Origin: Rhodobiaceae bacterium
Lineage (GTDB): Bacteria; Pseudomonadota; Alphaproteobacteria; Rhizobiales; TMED25
NCBI GenBank assembly: GCA_002704755.1
Contig: PAHC01000004.1
Coordinates: 1 to 17,573 of the forward strand
Reading direction: 5' to 3'
DNA length: 17,573 nucleotides
Shown: positions 14,955 to 17,573 of the stretch, piece by piece
Layout of the letters: each line of letters opens with the position of its first letter
Numbering within the stretch: the stretch's first letter is position 1
Made by a program: the position numbers and the translations under genes
Notes under the pieces: generated by a model
Seen by the model: the letters and a program-made list of their open reading frames with translations, nothing else
Database searches by the model: none
Told to the model about the DNA's origin: nothing

Positions 14955-15950
14955 CTAAACGTTTATATCATATGATTTATTATTGTGTGTATGAATTGCA
15001 GACTCAATTAGAGGTATTGTCAATGCAGCGGCGCATCCGTTAGCTTCCAAAAGCTCAAGATCTAATAATGGCTTTTTATTAATAATAGATAATAACTTAC
15101 CATGAGATGGATTATGGGATTGGTGAGCAGCATAGCAGTGATCTATTGTATGAGGAGATATAGCAAATAAAAGTGCCGCAGCAGTACACGCTGAAATTCC
15201 GTCTAATATAACTGGAACTCTCTCAAAACGAGCAGAAATTATAGCTCCTACCATTGCTGCAAAGTCTCGTCCACCCAAATTCCTAAGTATTTCTAGTGGT
15301 TGTCTTTCTTTGTGTAAACTAAGCGCAGCATTTACAATTTTGACTTGATTTTCTCTAATTGTAATATCTGAATCAGGATCCAACCAACCCTCAATGTCTC
15401 CTCCAAATAACGCGCAACACATTGCAAGTGCAATAGTATCATTACCTATTCCCGCTTCACCAAGGCACAATAAATCTGGGTTAGATGAGATTGCCTCACG
15501 ACCATAAAGTATGGTCGTAATACAGTCGTTAATTTCCATTGCAGGCTTTCTTGTAATGTCTTCTGTTGGCAATTCCATAGCTAAGTCAAAAACCTGTAAC
15601 CCAATATTATGAAGCTTACATAATTGATTTAATGAAGAGCTCTCCGATTTAAAACCACTGACCAATGAGTCTTGATTTGATTTTGAGTGCTCTGAAATCT
15701 CATAATTATCTGATATTCCATGGTTAGAAACAAAAATTGACATAACTATATTATCAGCTTTCGGTGGGTAGGATCCCTGCCAACCAGATAACCATTCCAC
15801 CAGTTCTTCTAAAACACCAAATTGTGCAATATTTGATTCCTTTGCAGCTTTTCTGACTAACGAAACCGCTTCATGATCAATATCTGGGACATCTTTTATA
15901 AATTCAACCAACTCTTGGATAGTTGGGATTGTATTTGTTGTCATTGTCAT
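14955..15950 (-). CDS. CobT-like nicotinate-nucleotide--dimethylbenzimidazole phosphoribosyltransferase homologue lacking the catalytic Glu
   Basis: A 331-residue protein matching CobT along its length: FVSNHGIS (73-80, the usual DHGV region), VFDLAMELPTEDIT (120-133), GEAGIGND (164-171), GGRDFAAMVGAI (226-237), PVILDGISACTAAALL (246-261) and AAHQSHNPSHGKLL (274-287). True CobT makes alpha-ribazole phosphate, the lower-ligand nucleotide of cobalamin, from NaMN and dimethylbenzimidazole. Two key sites differ. The C-terminal Gly-Glu-Gly-Thr-Gly motif holding the catalytic glutamate (E317 in Salmonella CobT) reads ANGCA (303-307), with Asn304 at the Glu position. The Ser-Ala-Glu-Pro-Gly-His motif reads SHNPSH (278-283). 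The frame is intact and GEAGIGND is kept. The start forms an ATGA overlap with dusA, implying coupled translation; a second ATG is two codons on. A CbiB-like gene follows after 59 bp. Family call firm, activity uncertain. Confidence 0.8.
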   Translation of the reverse strand: MTMTTNTIPTIQELVEFIKDVPDIDHEAVSLVRKAAKESNIAQFGVLEELVEWLSGWQGSYPPKADNIVMSIFVSNHGISDNYEISEHSKSNQDSLVSGFKSESSSLNQLCKLHNIGLQVFDLAMELPTEDITRKPAMEINDCITTILYGREAISSNPDLLCLGEAGIGNDTIALAMCCALFGGDIEGWLDPDSDITIRENQVKIVNAALSLHKERQPLEILRNLGGRDFAAMVGAIISARFERVPVILDGISACTAAALLFAISPHTIDHCYAAHQSHNPSHGKLLSIINKKPLLDLELLEANGCAAALTIPLIESAIHTHNNKSYDINV

Positions 15951-16921
15951 ACTTCTAGATACTGTTTGTGGAGTGAAGAGATAAATTTGAATGCACTAAA
16001 ATCGCTATTTCTATATTTATCCAGACCTCGTCTCCAATTTTTTGCGTTTGGTTTGTTATTAAAAAGACTCAGAAGTGGTTTTATTATTTGAGATTTTGAT
16101 ACACCGAGTTGCGTTTGTTTATCTGCATAATCACTATAAATATCAATAATATCACTTATAGAATTGATATTCTCTTCACCAAATATGATTGGATCTACAT
16201 CGTAAAAGAAAAGAGGATCACTCATGACTTTTCTACCTAACATCACGCCATCAACATAATTTAAGTGATTTTCAATATCAGTATATGACTTTATCTCACC
16301 ATTAATTATGATTGGAATATCAGGATTATTATTTTTTATATTGTAGACCTTTTCATAATCAATTTCTGGTAATGTTCTATTTTCTTTAGGACTTATGCCG
16401 TTTAACCAAGCCTTTCTTGCATGAATAATAACCAGGTCAACTCCAGCATCAATAATTGAGCTTATAAATATAGGAAGTTCTTTATCGATATCTTGATCAT
16501 CAACGCCTAAACGACACTTCACAGTAACAGGTATCTTAACCTTATTTTTTATACTGGTGATTATTTCAGAAACCAACTTAACGTCAGTCATGAGACAAGC
16601 ACCAAAATTTCCACTTTGTACCCTTGGTGATGGACAACCAATATTTAAATTAACTTCATCATAACCGTAATTCTCACCTATTAGAGATGCCTCCGTCATT
16701 TTTTCAATATTGGAACCACCAATTTGCAGCGCGATTGGATGCTCTATCTGATGATATTTTAACAATTTATCTCTGTTACCATGAATGATTGCATCAGCAG
16801 AGATCATCTCCGTGTAAAGAAATATATTTTTTGACAGATGCCTCAAAAAATATCTAAAATGCGTGTTTGTGTAATCCATCATAGGAGCAATACAAACTTT
16901 ATGTGATAGATGATTATCCAT
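15947..16921 (-). CDS. dusA: tRNA-dihydrouridine synthase, DusA type
   Basis: A 324-residue FMN enzyme that reduces uridines in the tRNA D-loop with NADPH. The N-terminal TIM barrel opens with HKVCIAPMMDYTNTHFRYFLR, wording specific to DusA (positions 20/20a) rather than DusB or DusC. The catalytic cysteine is C96 in NLNIGCPSPRVQSG, followed by NFGACLM. HARKAWLNGISPKENR (about 166-181) is another DusA marker, and the C-terminal helical tRNA-binding domain from about residue 240 contains KNWRRGLDKYR. No cysteine or flavin ligand appears lost. It overlaps the hemerythrin-domain gene by one base (TAATG) and the CobT-like gene by four (ATGA), so the three genes are surely co-transcribed. Nothing suggests special regulation. 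Confidence 0.95.
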   Translation of the reverse strand: MDNHLSHKVCIAPMMDYTNTHFRYFLRHLSKNIFLYTEMISADAIIHGNRDKLLKYHQIEHPIALQIGGSNIEKMTEASLIGENYGYDEVNLNIGCPSPRVQSGNFGACLMTDVKLVSEIITSIKNKVKIPVTVKCRLGVDDQDIDKELPIFISSIIDAGVDLVIIHARKAWLNGISPKENRTLPEIDYEKVYNIKNNNPDIPIIINGEIKSYTDIENHLNYVDGVMLGRKVMSDPLFFYDVDPIIFGEENINSISDIIDIYSDYADKQTQLGVSKSQIIKPLLSLFNNKPNAKNWRRGLDKYRNSDFSAFKFISSLHKQYLEV

Positions 16922-17517
16922 TAATGACCAAGATCAAAGTATTTTTCACCATATTTGACAACTAGAGGTATCAATAAATCTTCTTCGTCATTGAGATGCG
17001 CCATCAATAGTTTTTCAAATGTATCATTGACAGTTTTATATGATCCTACGACTTTTTTGATATCAGAAACCTTATTATCATTGATAGTTTTTATAATAGA
17101 ATTACCCTCAACGACAACGTTATCAATAGAAGAGTGAATAAGGTGATGATCATTTTCAAGTAAATCAAGACCATATGAAAATTTTTCAATCTTTTGTGAA
17201 AATTTTGGAAAAATATAATTATCTTCTACAGTGTGATGAGAGTTCAAATTTTTTAGCATTAAATTCATCAATTGAATATAATCACTTAAAAATTTGTCTG
17301 TCGAAATTTTATTATCAAGAATGTTATGGAGCGATTGGTTAATTGCAAAACTGATTTCTTTGAAAACCGAGTGGCGACCTAACCAATACCCAACCCAATT
17401 GCCATTCAATACATCTTCTTCCCATGTATCTCTTGGATATTTTTTTAATAATTCTCTTAAACTATCAGGTAGACCATTTCTTTTTCCGAGTTGATCTATT
17501 TCTAATATGTCTGCCAA
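16921..17517 (-). CDS. Hemerythrin-domain (HHE) di-iron protein
   Basis: A four-helix-bundle protein of 198 residues from the preferred start. Numbering from TTG 17517, the full di-iron ligand pattern is visible: H49 (GRHSVF), H94 and E98 (HHTVED), H124 and H128 (DHHLIH), and H174 with E179 (AHLNDEED). That is the H...HxxxE...HxxxH...HxxxxE/D arrangement of hemerythrins, which bind O2 or serve in iron storage, NO/O2 sensing or repair. An N-terminal stretch, ILEIDQLGKRNGLPDSLRELL, precedes the bundle. No transmembrane or signalling domain is fused. The start chosen is TTG with GGAG 7 nt upstream; the frame stays open to the right window edge (another TTG at 17550), so a longer protein beginning outside cannot be excluded. 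It leads the operon with dusA and the CobT homologue, overlapping dusA by one base. Specific role unknown. Confidence 0.82.
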   Translation of the reverse strand: MADILEIDQLGKRNGLPDSLRELLKKYPRDTWEEDVLNGNWVGYWLGRHSVFKEISFAINQSLHNILDNKISTDKFLSDYIQLMNLMLKNLNSHHTVEDNYIFPKFSQKIEKFSYGLDLLENDHHLIHSSIDNVVVEGNSIIKTINDNKVSDIKKVVGSYKTVNDTFEKLLMAHLNDEEDLLIPLVVKYGEKYFDLGH

Positions 17518-17524
17518 AAAACCA

Positions 17525-17528
17525 CTCC
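17525..17528 (-). promoter_or_regulatory. Ribosome binding site favouring TTG 17517 for the hemerythrin gene
   Basis: GGAG on the minus strand stands 7 nt before TTG 17517, while the upstream TTG at 17550 has no such site in view. It is the main reason for preferring the shorter product. Confidence 0.5.
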
Positions 17529-17573
17529 AATATATGTAATTTATTCTCAATAAAGTCCCAATAATAACAGAAA

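Noticed and set aside
1..17573. tRNA, rRNA, CRISPR arrays, insertion sequences, replication origin
   Set aside because: No T-loop/anticodon-arm pattern outside genes, no spaced direct repeats, no complete transposase and no paired terminal repeats were found by eye. The gaps are all under 150 bp.

Overview
The window is a dense, AT-rich stretch of a bacterial chromosome (roughly one third G+C by eye) with almost no intergenic DNA. The gene content suggests a free-living, probably aquatic alphaproteobacterium with a streamlined genome. The clues are the gph / rpiA / glutathione reductase block, class II DAHP synthase, a short GluRS lacking the zinc cysteines, the cysS-cimA pair, and low G+C. 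This assignment is inference from gene neighbourhoods; there is no rRNA or tRNA gene to anchor it.

Layout. A LOG-family nucleoside-monophosphate hydrolase, cut by the left edge, reads rightward (1-441). It converges on a secreted jelly-roll polysaccharide lyase-like gene (581-1495, minus). The 100 bp upstream of the lyase contain what may be the last codons of a tyrosine recombinase, so the lyase may be accessory cargo next to the core operon. From 11742 down to 1596 runs a long leftward housekeeping array: rpiA, gor, class II DAHP synthase, nadE, gltX, a TetR-type regulator, cysS and cimA. It covers the pentose phosphate pathway, glutathione recycling, the first shikimate step, NAD synthesis, Glu and Cys tRNA charging, and threonine-independent isoleucine synthesis. 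The TetR gene has its own promoter, embedded in the gltX stop, and a perfect 12-bp palindrome over the predicted start site. It may therefore control itself and the cysS-cimA distal part.

rpiA and gph (11817-12494, plus) diverge from a 74-bp gap whose two predicted -10 boxes overlap on one palindrome. gph converges on an M20 dipeptidase (12499-13884, minus). The right end is a second leftward operon: a hemerythrin-domain protein, dusA and a CobT homologue, joined by 1-bp and 4-bp overlaps, followed by a CbiB/CobD-family membrane protein.

The most unusual feature is that both cobalamin lower-ligand homologues have lost signature residues. The CobT homologue has Asn where the catalytic Glu is expected, and the CbiB homologue lacks the conserved Glu-Asn...Asp segment. 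Either the pair is decaying together or it has been repurposed. All family calls come from reading motifs; no database search or structure prediction was run.
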